Of a stretch of DNA of 64,000 bases, positions 52,740 to 62,177 are shown piece by piece; positions within the stretch are counted from its first letter, which is position 1, and each line of letters opens with the position of its first letter. The notes below the pieces were generated by a model that did not search any database, was not told the DNA's origin, and saw only the letters and a program-made list of their open reading frames with translations. Source of the DNA: Tamlana carrageenivorans (lineage in GTDB: Bacteria > Bacteroidota > Bacteroidia > Flavobacteriales > Flavobacteriaceae); NCBI RefSeq assembly GCF_002893765.1, contig NZ_CP025938.1, forward strand, positions 1,736,001 through 1,800,000, read 5' to 3'. Both the position numbers and the translations under genes were made by a program.

Positions 52740-54123
52740 TTGTTGTCCGATAAAAAACAGAATTAGCTAAAAAAGCTTTGGTGTTGGCCTTTTTTATTGA
52801 TCGCACTCTTTATTTTGAAAACAGAACCTCCTTATGGGTCAAAAAGGCTTAATTGCCCAATGTTTTTGGTTGTAATCTCTTCCCAATTAGCTTCTGGGTT
52901 TTTCAGGAATTTGAACAAATCGATATATGTCATCAAATGGTATCGTATGACGGACATCATATTGGAATAAGCCCAGTTTCTTTGGGCTTTTCTTTGGATC
53001 ACAAGCATAATGAGCTGGATTATCAAACTGACCCAGATTTGTATTTCGATGGCATTTTGATTGTCTCCCAAAAAATACTTTAGCGGAAAGTTCTGTTTAA
53101 GCCGCTTGAACATCGTCTCAATCTGCCACCTATTTTTATAGATGTCGGCTATTTTGTCTGCATCAAGATCATAATTATTAGTGATGAACTCATAAACTTT
53201 TTGGTGCTTTTCGTGCCAAAAAGCGATTCTCCTCAGGGAAAAAGCATTGCCGTTTTTGTCCGTAAGCCCTATTTTTTCGTCCTTTAAGACAGCATCGTCC
53301 ACTTTATTGGAGATATCAAACTCTTCAAGGCTTGTATAGCGAGCATTGTCCTTTTGCCGAGTCACAAAGTAAACATCTTCCAGTGTCCATTTTTGGTATT
53401 GCTCATAATCCACATACCCTTTGTCAAAAACCACATAAGAGCCCTTCTTGAGTTCCAGGTCTTTTAAAAAGGTGTGGTCGTGGGTGGCCGCGCTTGAAAA
53501 CTTAATCAGACAAGGAACGTCTTCCATGGCGTTTATCATAGTATGCATCTTGATACCTCCTTTCTTTTTGCCGTTGAGCGGGTTCCTTCCTACACCTTTA
53601 AGAATGTCGCTAAATAGGGGTATGGTCGAGGAATCAACGATTTTAAGGTTCTTCACTGCAGGTTCTAAGGGTCTGCTGTCCGATAAAAAGCGATGGTAAC
53701 GTTTGTAGAGTAAATGATAAATATCGGCAAATACTTCAGAGCTTCTTCTCCTGTTAGCATCTGACAAGGTACTGCGTTTTGGAAAGTCCGTGAGTCCTAG
53801 ATGGTTGATCTTTCCCTCGCAGGCAAGCATAATACTGGAAACCTCACGAAGTGAGCTACAGCCACTGATCACGGTAAATACCATAGTGGCCAAATGCTCA
53901 TAGGTGGTAAACTTTTTGGTATAGCGATCGCTGTTGTGCTTTTTGGCTGTCCGATGAACATCTTTGGGCAAAATGAAATTTAATACCTGTTTGATTATGG
54001 GGTGTCCGCTAAAGTTTTTACTTTTATTCATATCTTGGATGTGTGATAACTTCAAGATACAAAATAAGCGGGAAATCCTATCTTGGAAATCCCGCTTTTT
54101 AAATCTTTTATCGGACACTAATG
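52740..54123. mobile_element. IS4-family insertion sequence
   Basis: About 1.38 kb between two copies of TATTAGAATTA. Inverted ends share TGTCCGATAAAA (left 52744-52755; right, opposite strand, 54106-54117). The outermost few bases do not pair well, so the exact tips are uncertain by 4-6 bp. It carries one transposase. The intact direct repeat points to a recent insertion. Confidence 0.8.
52832..54031 (-). CDS. IS4-family transposase
   Basis: 399 residues from ATG 54031 (MNKSKNFSGHPIIKQVLNFI); a longer in-frame start at 54166 would lie outside the element and is rejected. An N-terminal DUF4372-like region (about 1-75) is followed by the DDE core: D in LKIVDSSTIPLF, D in YVVFDKGYVDY, and the IS4 signature Y-(2)-R-(3)-E-(6)-K in YKNRWQIETMFKRLK. 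Apparently intact. Confidence 0.93.
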   Translation of the reverse strand: MNKSKNFSGHPIIKQVLNFILPKDVHRTAKKHNSDRYTKKFTTYEHLATMVFTVISGCSSLREVSSIMLACEGKINHLGLTDFPKRSTLSDANRRRSSEVFADIYHLLYKRYHRFLSDSRPLEPAVKNLKIVDSSTIPLFSDILKGVGRNPLNGKKKGGIKMHTMINAMEDVPCLIKFSSAATHDHTFLKDLELKKGSYVVFDKGYVDYEQYQKWTLEDVYFVTRQKDNARYTSLEEFDISNKVDDAVLKDEKIGLTDKNGNAFSLRRIAFWHEKHQKVYEFITNNYDLDADKIADIYKNRWQIETMFKRLKQNFPLKYFLGDNQNAIEIQIWVSLIIQLIMLVIQRKAQRNWAYSNMMSVIRYHLMTYIDLFKFLKNPEANWEEITTKNIGQLSLFDP

Positions 54124-54283
54124 TATTAGAATTAAAGCTATTTCCAAAGAGAAGCATAAATCCCATGACTTACAGCTTTTTTGCTAGCATGGGATGTTTA
54201 GGCTACTTAGCATATTAATGCTCTAAGTTATATGATGGGTATGTTTTAATGAGATACTTCTAGTTTTTTGAACCAGAAAATTT

Positions 54284-55717
54284 TTAAAACTCCGCGTTTT
54301 GAGGCGTTCTAGGAAAAGGAATAACATCTCTAATATTACTCATACCTGTGGCAAACATAACTAAACGTTCGAAGCCCAGTCCAAAGCCTGAATGCACAGC
54401 CGTTCCAAATTTACGTAAATCCAAATACCACCACAGTTCTTCTTCCGGTATATTTATAGCCGCCATTTTTTCTTTTAAAATGTCTAAACGCTCTTCACGT
54501 TGCGCACCACCAACAATCTCGCCAATTCCAGGGAATAGAATGTCCATGGCTCTAACCGTTTTACCATCGTCGTTTAAACGCATGTAAAAAGCTTTTATGT
54601 TTGCTGGATAGTCAAATAAAATTACCGGACATTTAAAGTGTTTCTCTACAAGGTAGCGTTCGTGCTCACTTTGTAAATCGGTACCCCATTCGTTAATAAG
54701 GTATTTAAATTTCTTTTTCTTATTGGGTTTACAATTGCGAAGAATATCAATAGCTTCGGTATAACTTACGCGTTTAAAATGGTTGTCGGTTACAAAGTTT
54801 AATTTTTCAATTAAAGTCATGTCGCTACGCTCAGCCTGGGGTTTCTTTTTGTCCTCATCTTGTAAGCGTTTATCCAAAAACTCCAAATCTTCACGATTGT
54901 GTTCTAAGATGTATTTGATAACCGATTTCATAAATTCTTCGGCCAAATCCATATTACCAGCTAAATCCATAAAGGCAACTTCAGGTTCAATCATCCAAAA
55001 CTCAGCCAAATGGCGTGATGTATTTGAATTTTCAGCTCTAAACGTAGGGCCAAAGGTGTAAACTTTACCTAAAGACATCGCATAGGTTTCAGCTTCTAAT
55101 TGCCCTGAAACCGTTAAATTGGTTTCCTTTCCGAAGAAATCTTTAGTGTAATCTACTTTACCCTCTTCGGTTAGCGGCGGATTTTTAGGGTCTAAACTTG
55201 ATACTTTAAACATTTCACCAGCGCCTTCAGCATCACTTCCAGTAATAATAGGTGAATGCATATAGTAAAACCCATTTTCATTAAAATATTTATGAATGGC
55301 AAATGAAAGCGACGATCTTAAACGCATTACGGCACTAAAAGTATTGGTTCTGGTTCGTAAATGGGCATTTTCTCTTAAAAATTCGAAAGAGTGTTTTTTA
55401 GGTTGAATAGGGTAAGTTTCAGGATCAGAATCACCTAGAATTTCAAGGTTTGCCACCTGAATTTCTACACTTTGCCCTTTTCCCTGACTTTCTACTAGTT
55501 CACCCTTTATATGCACGGCAGCACCTGTAGTGACACGTTTTAGAGTAGCTTCATCAAACTTTTCGAAATCTACTACACATTGTATATTATTTATGGTAGA
55601 ACCATCATTTAAAGCAATAAAACGGTTTGCTCTAAAAGTCCTTACCCATCCTTTAATTTCCACTTCTGGGATTACTGTATTCTGTGATAATAATTCTGAA
55701 ATGGTTTTCGGTTGCAT
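54284..55717 (-). CDS. asnS: Asparaginyl-tRNA synthetase
   Basis: 477 residues from ATG 55717 (an earlier in-frame start adds 11 unlikely residues). An N-terminal OB-fold anticodon-binding domain (VEIKGWVRTFRANRFIALND) and a class IIb catalytic core follow: FRAENSNTSRHLAEFWMIEPE (motif 2) and GFGLGFERLVMFATGMSNIR (motif 3). Charges tRNA-Asn, whose gene lies at 10220. Presence of AsnRS means direct asparaginylation. Confidence 0.96.
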   Translation of the reverse strand: MQPKTISELLSQNTVIPEVEIKGWVRTFRANRFIALNDGSTINNIQCVVDFEKFDEATLKRVTTGAAVHIKGELVESQGKGQSVEIQVANLEILGDSDPETYPIQPKKHSFEFLRENAHLRTRTNTFSAVMRLRSSLSFAIHKYFNENGFYYMHSPIITGSDAEGAGEMFKVSSLDPKNPPLTEEGKVDYTKDFFGKETNLTVSGQLEAETYAMSLGKVYTFGPTFRAENSNTSRHLAEFWMIEPEVAFMDLAGNMDLAEEFMKSVIKYILEHNREDLEFLDKRLQDEDKKKPQAERSDMTLIEKLNFVTDNHFKRVSYTEAIDILRNCKPNKKKKFKYLINEWGTDLQSEHERYLVEKHFKCPVILFDYPANIKAFYMRLNDDGKTVRAMDILFPGIGEIVGGAQREERLDILKEKMAAINIPEEELWWYLDLRKFGTAVHSGFGLGFERLVMFATGMSNIRDVIPFPRTPQNAEF

Positions 55718-55845
55718 AGGTTTAAGTTTTGAACTGTAAATATAAAGCATTATATCATTAAAATTGAAATAATAAATCTAAAAATAGATACTGAATTTTT
55801 AATTATATGCTCTAAAAGGTGTTAAATTGTAATCGGTGAGTATTA

Positions 55846-58251
55846 TTAATTCGTTGTGTTTTTATCGTTATCCTCTTTTGGAATGACGTCGATAGCCGGT
55901 TTTTTAAACTCTTTTTTGTTTGCAATATTACGTTCTAAAGACAGTAATAATGACGGTAAAAGCAGTAGGTTGGCTAACATGGCAAACAGTAAAGTTGCCG
56001 AAACTAAGGCGCCTAAAGCTACGGTACCTCCAAAACTAGAAATGGTAAAGACAGAGAACCCAAAGAAAAGTACGATAGAGGTATAGAACATGCTCACGCC
56101 AGTTTCGCGTAAGGCCCCGTAAACCGATACTTTTATTTTCCATTTATTGGCTTGTAACTCTTGACGGTATTTTGCTAAAAAGTGAATGGTATCATCTACC
56201 GATATGCCGAAGGCAATACTAAACACTAAAATGGTTGATGGTTTTAACGGCACCCCCAAATAGCCCATTAATCCAGCGGTAATAACCAGGGGAAGTAGGT
56301 TGGGAATTAAAGAGATAATAATCATCTTTCCTGAGCGGAACATAAAAGCCATAAATAAGGCGATTAAAACAATGGCGAGTGATAGAGAAATGACTAAGTT
56401 TTTAACCAAATATTTGGTCCCTTTCTGGAAAACCAGTGCTTTTCCGGTCATGGTCACATCGTAACGCTCCTTAGGAAAGGTTTTATCAATTTTAGTTTGT
56501 AGGTTTTCCTCGATACGTTCCATCTTATCGGTACCAATATCCTTCATGAAAGTGGTGATACGTGCATATCGACCAGTAGAATCAACGAAGTTTTTTAATA
56601 AATCGATATCCGAATTTGATGTCGAATTTTTAGCGTAAGAAAGTATGAAACTATTTTCTTGAGCTGTAGGTAATTGATAGTATTTAGGATTTCCGTTATA
56701 GTAAGCTTGTTTCGAATATTTTACTAAACCGACGACCGAAACAGGTTTCGATAATTCTGGAATGTCATTAATAAGTTCTTCTAACTCGTTAATGCGTTTT
56801 ATGGTAGACCGTTTCATGACACCCTTTTTTCGTTTGGTGTCAATCATGATTTCAACAGGCATAATACCATTAAATTCTTGTTCAAAGAAACGAATGTCTT
56901 TAACAAACCCAGATTTTTGAGGCATGTCTTCAATAAGACTACCTGATATTTTAATTTGGTAAACACCAATAATACTGGCAATAAGTAAAACAAGAGAGGT
57001 GATATATATGGTAATACGGCGGTGTTTTACCATGCGTTCCATCCAATTTACAAACCCACCAATCCAGCGTCTATTAAGGTGTTCTAAATGGCGGTCTTTA
57101 GGAAATGGTAAAAACGTGTAAATAATAGGGATGATAAGTAAACATAGCATAAAAATAGCCAGAATACTTAGGGATGCTACGATACCAAATTCTTTTAAAA
57201 GCTTACTTTCGGTGAGTATAAAAGTGGCAAATCCAGAAGCGGTAGTCACATTGGTCATTAACGTCGCATTACCAACTTTTGTAATAACGCGTTGTAATGA
57301 TTTTACTTTGTTACCATGCAGATTAACTTCATGCTGATATTTGTTTATTAGGAAGATACAGTTAGGTATTCCAATAACAATAATAAGCGGCGGAATTAAG
57401 GCGGTTAAAACCGTTATCTCATATTCCAGGAAACCCAAAATACCAAAGGTCCACATTACGCCAATACAAACTACAACTATAGAAATAAGCGTGGCTCTAA
57501 ATGATCTAAAGAAGAAGAAAAATATAAGCGAGGTAACTAATAAGGCTGCTAAAAGAAAGAGTCCGATTTCGTCAATAATATTTTGCGCATTAAGCGTTCT
57601 AATATAGGGCATTCCTGAAGCATGAACCTTTAAATTATAAGCTTCTTCGAAAGCCTTTACCTTAGGAATAAAATCGTTGAGAATATAATTTTTACGGACA
57701 GCTGTGTTTACAATGTCCTTTCTTAAATAAATGGCCGACCTAATGGTTTTGGTTTCCTTGTTGAATAAAAAACCATCGTAAAAAGGATATTTTTCAAATA
57801 AATCGGATTGCAGCTTTTCAATTTCAGCAATAGAGCTTACCGAATCTTTAATGAAAGGCTCTAGTTTGAATTTTTCGTGTTCGCTATCTTTTACAAGTTT
57901 TTGAAGATCTTTAATAGATAGCACCGATTCAACTTCTGGCGCCGATTTAAATGAGGTGGTTAGTTTGTTCCAAGCATTTAACTTTTCAACCGTAAAGAGA
58001 CTAGGATCTTTAACTCCGAGAATGATAAGGTTGCCTTCCTCACCAAAAGTTTCTAAGAATTTGTTGTATGCTAAATTTACTTCATGATCGTCTGGGAGTA
58101 AATTGGCCTCGGTATTGGTGAAGCGCATGTTTTTCCAATTCAAGCTTAAAAGGAAAGTCGCTGTGATAATACAAATGAGTATTATGATTTTATTTCGTAA
58201 AATGAGTCTAGCGACTGCGTCCCAAAAGTCTTCGGTAAATAGTTTAAGCAT
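55846..58251 (-). CDS. RND-superfamily (MMPL-type) membrane exporter
   Basis: 801 residues with duplicated halves: one helix, a large periplasmic loop, then a five-helix block, twice. Each half has an MMPL/sterol-sensing-like helix bundle (LTALIPPLIIVIGIPNCIFL; LVFSIAFGISVDDTIHFLAK); GISVDDTIHF is the proton-relay-type motif of the second half. It is likely a proton-driven exporter of a lipid or hydrophobic compound. The adjacent DUF5686 barrel starts 46 bp upstream of its transcription direction and may be a partner. The substrate is unknown. Confidence 0.88.
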   Translation of the reverse strand: MLKLFTEDFWDAVARLILRNKIIILICIITATFLLSLNWKNMRFTNTEANLLPDDHEVNLAYNKFLETFGEEGNLIILGVKDPSLFTVEKLNAWNKLTTSFKSAPEVESVLSIKDLQKLVKDSEHEKFKLEPFIKDSVSSIAEIEKLQSDLFEKYPFYDGFLFNKETKTIRSAIYLRKDIVNTAVRKNYILNDFIPKVKAFEEAYNLKVHASGMPYIRTLNAQNIIDEIGLFLLAALLVTSLIFFFFFRSFRATLISIVVVCIGVMWTFGILGFLEYEITVLTALIPPLIIVIGIPNCIFLINKYQHEVNLHGNKVKSLQRVITKVGNATLMTNVTTASGFATFILTESKLLKEFGIVASLSILAIFMLCLLIIPIIYTFLPFPKDRHLEHLNRRWIGGFVNWMERMVKHRRITIYITSLVLLIASIIGVYQIKISGSLIEDMPQKSGFVKDIRFFEQEFNGIMPVEIMIDTKRKKGVMKRSTIKRINELEELINDIPELSKPVSVVGLVKYSKQAYYNGNPKYYQLPTAQENSFILSYAKNSTSNSDIDLLKNFVDSTGRYARITTFMKDIGTDKMERIEENLQTKIDKTFPKERYDVTMTGKALVFQKGTKYLVKNLVISLSLAIVLIALFMAFMFRSGKMIIISLIPNLLPLVITAGLMGYLGVPLKPSTILVFSIAFGISVDDTIHFLAKYRQELQANKWKIKVSVYGALRETGVSMFYTSIVLFFGFSVFTISSFGGTVALGALVSATLLFAMLANLLLLPSLLLSLERNIANKKEFKKPAIDVIPKEDNDKNTTN

Positions 58252-58297
58252 GCTTTATTTTAAAGAGGGCAAAGGTAGAAAAAAGGAGCATAATACC

Positions 58298-59572
58298 TTA
58301 AAATGAGACGTTAAATGTGAATTTAAAAGCAATGTTGTCGCTAAATGTAGGGAGGTAATAGGCGCCATAGCGGTAAGTAAAACTTAAACCAAAGCCGTAA
58401 AGTAGTTTGTTGATTTCAAAACCAGATTCGGTATAGCCGTAATTTAAAGTGTCAAAAGTAACGTTTTGATGCCGGTCAATGTTGTCCATATCGCCCAATG
58501 CATAACGGGTTATTAATACAACTTGAGGTCTATAACGTTCTGTAACCCGAAAAGGTTTGATGAAGTATTTTAATTGACATGTGAAAAATTTATCTGAAAA
58601 GAATTCATTGAAATACATGGTTTCAAAACTATTTAAACCAGCAACTGAAAAGCGTTGCAGAATCTGTTCCTTTCTAATATTGTTGGGGTAAGCGTGGTAT
58701 AAATGGGTTAGGGGTGTATCGCCAATAGCCATGCCTGAAACGAGAATGACTTGTGCCATATGGCTTTTTTTATGACCCAACTCAAAAATGGTTCTAAAAT
58801 CTAATTTTGTAAAATTAAAATCGCCTTTAAAAACATCATGAAAACTTTTGGTGTACTGGAATGAAAATTTTGGAAAGCCCGATTTTACTTCTTGTGTTCC
58901 TAAAGGCATTGCCTTAAATTTACTAAAGGGGCTCCACTGAAATCCAACAATGGTCGTGCTTAAATGAAAGCTGTTATAAGTTTGATTGTCTAATTCGTAA
59001 GCGTAATCGTAAGTGGGATCGATGTTACTAACTGCAAAATCCACCTTACTTAAGAGGTGATCGGATATTTGATGTTCTAAAGTTAGGGATGTCGTGATGT
59101 GTTTATGAAACAAATCGATGTTGAGTAATCGGGGTTCGAAAAACTGAAAGACACGATCGTCGGTAATGTACTTTGTACTCCCTGTTTCCTGTAGGTCGTC
59201 GGTATAGCTTAGGTTTAACCAGGTGTTTGATTCCTTAATTAAGCGCATGCCGCCGCCAAGGCTGTATTTAAAGCGGTGGTCTTTAAAACCGTAGACTACA
59301 TAACTGTTTAAACGGTATTTATCGGAAAAATCCTTATTTGTAACACCTCCAACTCCTGTTCTAATCCCTTCATATTGATTAAATTTTATGAGGTATCTTA
59401 AATCAAAATTGAAATATTTGGTAGGAAAATAGCCCGTGCCAATACTTTTTAAGAGCAGATGCTTTTTTAATGTGTCTTTTGAAGTTTTTTGTGGTTGCTC
59501 GGTAAATGATTGCGCTTCCACAAAGGTAGAGCCAAATAGAAGCAACATTAAAAACGTACATTTTTTTAGCAT
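58298..59572 (-). CDS. Short DUF5686-like outer-membrane protein
   Basis: 424 residues from ATG 59572. Signal peptide (MLKKCTFLMLLLFGSTFVEA), a short linker, then a barrel region with FNFDLRYLIKFNQYEGIRTG, a segment like GGVTNKDFSDKYRLNSYVVY, and a terminal NIAFKFTFNVSF. This corresponds to the C-terminal barrel of DUF5686 proteins, which usually run to about 800 residues with a carboxypeptidase-like domain first; here that part is absent. The clean signal peptide argues for a genuine short form, not a truncation. Role unknown. Confidence 0.75.
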   Translation of the reverse strand: MLKKCTFLMLLLFGSTFVEAQSFTEQPQKTSKDTLKKHLLLKSIGTGYFPTKYFNFDLRYLIKFNQYEGIRTGVGGVTNKDFSDKYRLNSYVVYGFKDHRFKYSLGGGMRLIKESNTWLNLSYTDDLQETGSTKYITDDRVFQFFEPRLLNIDLFHKHITTSLTLEHQISDHLLSKVDFAVSNIDPTYDYAYELDNQTYNSFHLSTTIVGFQWSPFSKFKAMPLGTQEVKSGFPKFSFQYTKSFHDVFKGDFNFTKLDFRTIFELGHKKSHMAQVILVSGMAIGDTPLTHLYHAYPNNIRKEQILQRFSVAGLNSFETMYFNEFFSDKFFTCQLKYFIKPFRVTERYRPQVVLITRYALGDMDNIDRHQNVTFDTLNYGYTESGFEINKLLYGFGLSFTYRYGAYYLPTFSDNIAFKFTFNVSF

Positions 59573-59597
59573 TAGGGCCGACTGAAAATAAGGATTT

Positions 59598-59627
59598 AAA
59601 AAAGGCGACAATACTGTCGCTTTTTTA
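59598..59627 (-). terminator. Intrinsic terminator after frr
   Basis: AAAGGCGACA-atac-TGTCGCTTTTTT; a stem usable in both directions, directly after the frr stop on the minus strand. Confidence 0.85.
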
Positions 59628-59629
59628 TA

Positions 59630-60187
59630 TTATACGGTCATGATTTCTTTTTCTTTATTCTCGAAGACCTCGTCAACTTTTTTAACGTATTTATCAGTTA
59701 ATTGTTGTACATCTATTTCGGCATTCTTTTTTAAATCTTCCGAAATGTCGTCGTTTTTCTTAAGATCGTTATTGGCTTCTTTACGCGCCGATCTAATACT
59801 TACTTTAGCATCTTCGGCTTCAGCTTTGGCTTGTTTAGCTAAATCTTTACGACGCTCTTCCGTTAATGGTGGTACGTTTATAATGATGGTTTCGCCATTA
59901 TTCATAGGATTAAAACCAAGATTAGAATAAGCAATACCACGCTCAATTTCTTGCAACATGTTTTTTTCCCATGGCTGTACTGTAATGGTTCTTCCGTCTG
60001 GTGTATTTACGTTGGCTACTTGGCTTAAAGGTGTTTGCGAACCGTAGTAATCGACCATCACACTACCTAACATGGCAGGACTCGCTTTACCAGCTCTAAT
60101 GTTTACAAATTGTTTTTCTAAATGAGTAATGGCATTTTCCATTGCCTCTTTAGTACTGTCTAATATAAATTTAATGTCTTCGTCCAT
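59630..60187 (-). CDS. frr: Ribosome recycling factor
   Basis: 185 residues, standard length. Three-helix bundle sequence with VNIRAGKASPAMLGSVMVDY, GRTITVQPWEKNMLQEIER and PPLTEERRKDLAKQAKAEAE, all family hallmarks. Works with EF-G to split ribosomes after termination. Lies 39 bp downstream of pyrH, as in many bacteria. Confidence 0.97.
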   Translation of the reverse strand: MDEDIKFILDSTKEAMENAITHLEKQFVNIRAGKASPAMLGSVMVDYYGSQTPLSQVANVNTPDGRTITVQPWEKNMLQEIERGIAYSNLGFNPMNNGETIIINVPPLTEERRKDLAKQAKAEAEDAKVSIRSARKEANNDLKKNDDISEDLKKNAEIDVQQLTDKYVKKVDEVFENKEKEIMTV

Positions 60188-60226
60188 GATTTTAAAATTC
60201 TTGTATTAAATCAAAAAAAGTAAGTC

Positions 60227-60934
60227 TTATATGTTAACAACGGTTCCAATATTTTCGCCAGAAACAACTTTAAGTAAGTTGCCTGTGGTATTCATATCAA
60301 AAACAATAATTGGTAATTCGTTTTCTTGGCTTAAGGTAAAGGCTGTTGTATCCATAACTTTAAGGCCTTTACGTAACACATCATCAAAAGTGATGCTGTT
60401 AAATTTAACGGCTGTTTTATCTTTTTCAGGATCTGCATTGTAAATACCATCTACACGTGTTCCTTTTAAAATAACATCCGCTTCAATTTCAATAGCTCTT
60501 AAAACGGCTGCAGAATCGGTTGTAAAATAAGGATTCCCTGTACCACCTCCAAAAATAACAACGCGTCCCTTTTCAAGGTGACGAATGGCTTTTCTACGAA
60601 TAAACGGTTCGGCAACCTCGTTAATTTTTATAGCCGATTGTAATCGTGTAGGAATGTCTACATCTTCTAAAGCCCCTTGTAAAGCCAAGCCATTAATAAC
60701 TGTGGCTAACATGCCCATATGGTCCCCTTGTACACGATCCATACCTTTACTTGCTCCAGCAACACCTCTAAATATATTGCCACCACCAATTACAATGGCA
60801 ACTTCCACACCTTTGTCGGTAATGGTTTTAATATCTTGAGCATATTCTGCTAAACGATCTGGGTCGATGCCGTATTGGCGATTTCCCATTAAGGCTTCAC
60901 CTGAGAGTTTTAGGAGTATTCTTTTGTATTTCAT
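60227..60934 (-). CDS. pyrH: UMP kinase
   Basis: 235 residues of the amino-acid-kinase fold: KRILLKLSGEALMG (ATP site), VAIVIGGGNIFRG, TRLQSAIKINEVAEPFIRRK and GGGTGNPYFTTDSAAVLRAI. It phosphorylates UMP to UDP in the cytosol and is allosterically controlled by UTP/GTP. Part of the tsf-pyrH-frr run. Confidence 0.97.
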   Translation of the reverse strand: MKYKRILLKLSGEALMGNRQYGIDPDRLAEYAQDIKTITDKGVEVAIVIGGGNIFRGVAGASKGMDRVQGDHMGMLATVINGLALQGALEDVDIPTRLQSAIKINEVAEPFIRRKAIRHLEKGRVVIFGGGTGNPYFTTDSAAVLRAIEIEADVILKGTRVDGIYNADPEKDKTAVKFNSITFDDVLRKGLKVMDTTAFTLSQENELPIIVFDMNTTGNLLKVVSGENIGTVVNI

Positions 60935-61047
60935 GGAATGGATTAATCTGTTAAAGGTTCTCGCTTTCGCGGAAATTAAAGTTTAGCAAAATTACATAAA
61001 ATTTTTATTTTTTTGAATTTATATGAATTTAGAATTTAGTTATAAAA

Positions 61048-61080
61048 AAACCACCACTCTAAACTTTAGAGTGGTGGTTT
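61048..61080. terminator. Bidirectional intrinsic terminator after tsf
   Basis: AAACCACCACTCTAAA joined by a single C to TTTAGAGTGGTGGTTT: a nearly perfect 16-bp inverted repeat. It partly separates the rpsB-tsf unit from pyrH-frr. Confidence 0.9.
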
Positions 61081-61117
61081 GTGTATGTATAGATATTCTG
61101 GCTTTCGCGGAAATTTA

Positions 61118-62092
61118 TTATCCTACAGAAGCACGTTTAAATCCAGAGATGGCAACTTCACCGTAAGAAGAAACATATTCAGCTACAGTTTTCTTTTCAT
61201 CTTTAATGAATTTTTGATCTAATAAACACTGCTCTTGATCTAAAGTGGTGTTATCAGAGATAAAACGTTGCATTTTACCTGGTAAGATGTTACCCCAAAT
61301 TTTCTCTGGTTTCCCTTCAGCAGCTAACTCAGCTTTTGCAGCTTCTTCAGCAGCAGCAAGAACTTCAGGAGTTAATTGTTGCATAGAGATGTACTGAGGT
61401 ACGTTTTTAAGCGTTTTTCCTAAACGACCTAATTCGATATTATCTTTTTCGATAACGGCGATTCTAGCTTCAGTTTCAGAAGCTACATAAGCAGGATCAA
61501 AATCTTTGTAAGATAATGAAGTTGCTCCCATAGAAGCTACTTGCATCGCTACATCTTTAACTAAAGTTTCAGCGTTATCAACTTTTGCAGTTAAACCTAC
61601 TAAAGCAGCAATTTTGTTAATATGTACGTAAGTACCAACATAAGCAGCTTCTAATTTTTCAAAAGAAGTGATGTCTAGTTTTTCACCAATAACACCAGTT
61701 TGCTCAACTAATTTTTCTGCAACAGTCATACCACCAAAATCGGCAGCTAAAAATGCTTCTTTAGAAGTTGTATTTAAAGCGATATCAGCTAATTGGTTTG
61801 CTAACGCTAAAAAGTTTTCGTTTTTACCAACAAAATCAGTTTCACAACCTAAAACAATAGCAACACCAGCAGTTTGGTCTGCATTAATTTTAGCTACAGC
61901 AGCACCTTCAGAAGAATCTCTGTCGGCTCTTTTTTCTGCTACTTTTTGTCCTTTTTTACGTAAAACTTCGATTGCTTTATCAAAGTTACCTTCAGCTTCA
62001 ACTAAAGCTTTTTTGCAGTCCATCATTCCTGCACCAGTTGCTTGTCTTAATTTGTTAACTTCAGCCGCTGTTACTTTTACTGTAGTACTCAT
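61118..62092 (-). CDS. tsf: Elongation factor Ts
   Basis: 324 residues. UBA-like N-terminus VNKLRQATGAGMMDCKKALV, the TDFVGKNENF segment that contacts EF-Tu, and the dimerisation/coiled-coil region. The C-terminus LLDQKFIKDEKKTVAEYVSS is typical. Nucleotide exchange factor for EF-Tu. Co-oriented with rpsB 85 bp upstream. Confidence 0.97.
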   Translation of the reverse strand: MSTTVKVTAAEVNKLRQATGAGMMDCKKALVEAEGNFDKAIEVLRKKGQKVAEKRADRDSSEGAAVAKINADQTAGVAIVLGCETDFVGKNENFLALANQLADIALNTTSKEAFLAADFGGMTVAEKLVEQTGVIGEKLDITSFEKLEAAYVGTYVHINKIAALVGLTAKVDNAETLVKDVAMQVASMGATSLSYKDFDPAYVASETEARIAVIEKDNIELGRLGKTLKNVPQYISMQQLTPEVLAAAEEAAKAELAAEGKPEKIWGNILPGKMQRFISDNTTLDQEQCLLDQKFIKDEKKTVAEYVSSYGEVAISGFKRASVG

Positions 62093-62177
62093 AGTGATTA
62101 TAATTTAAAAAAGTCGTTCAATACATTTTCTGTAAAGAAAAGAACTAAACGACTTATTTGTGTTGTGTAAATGTTAT

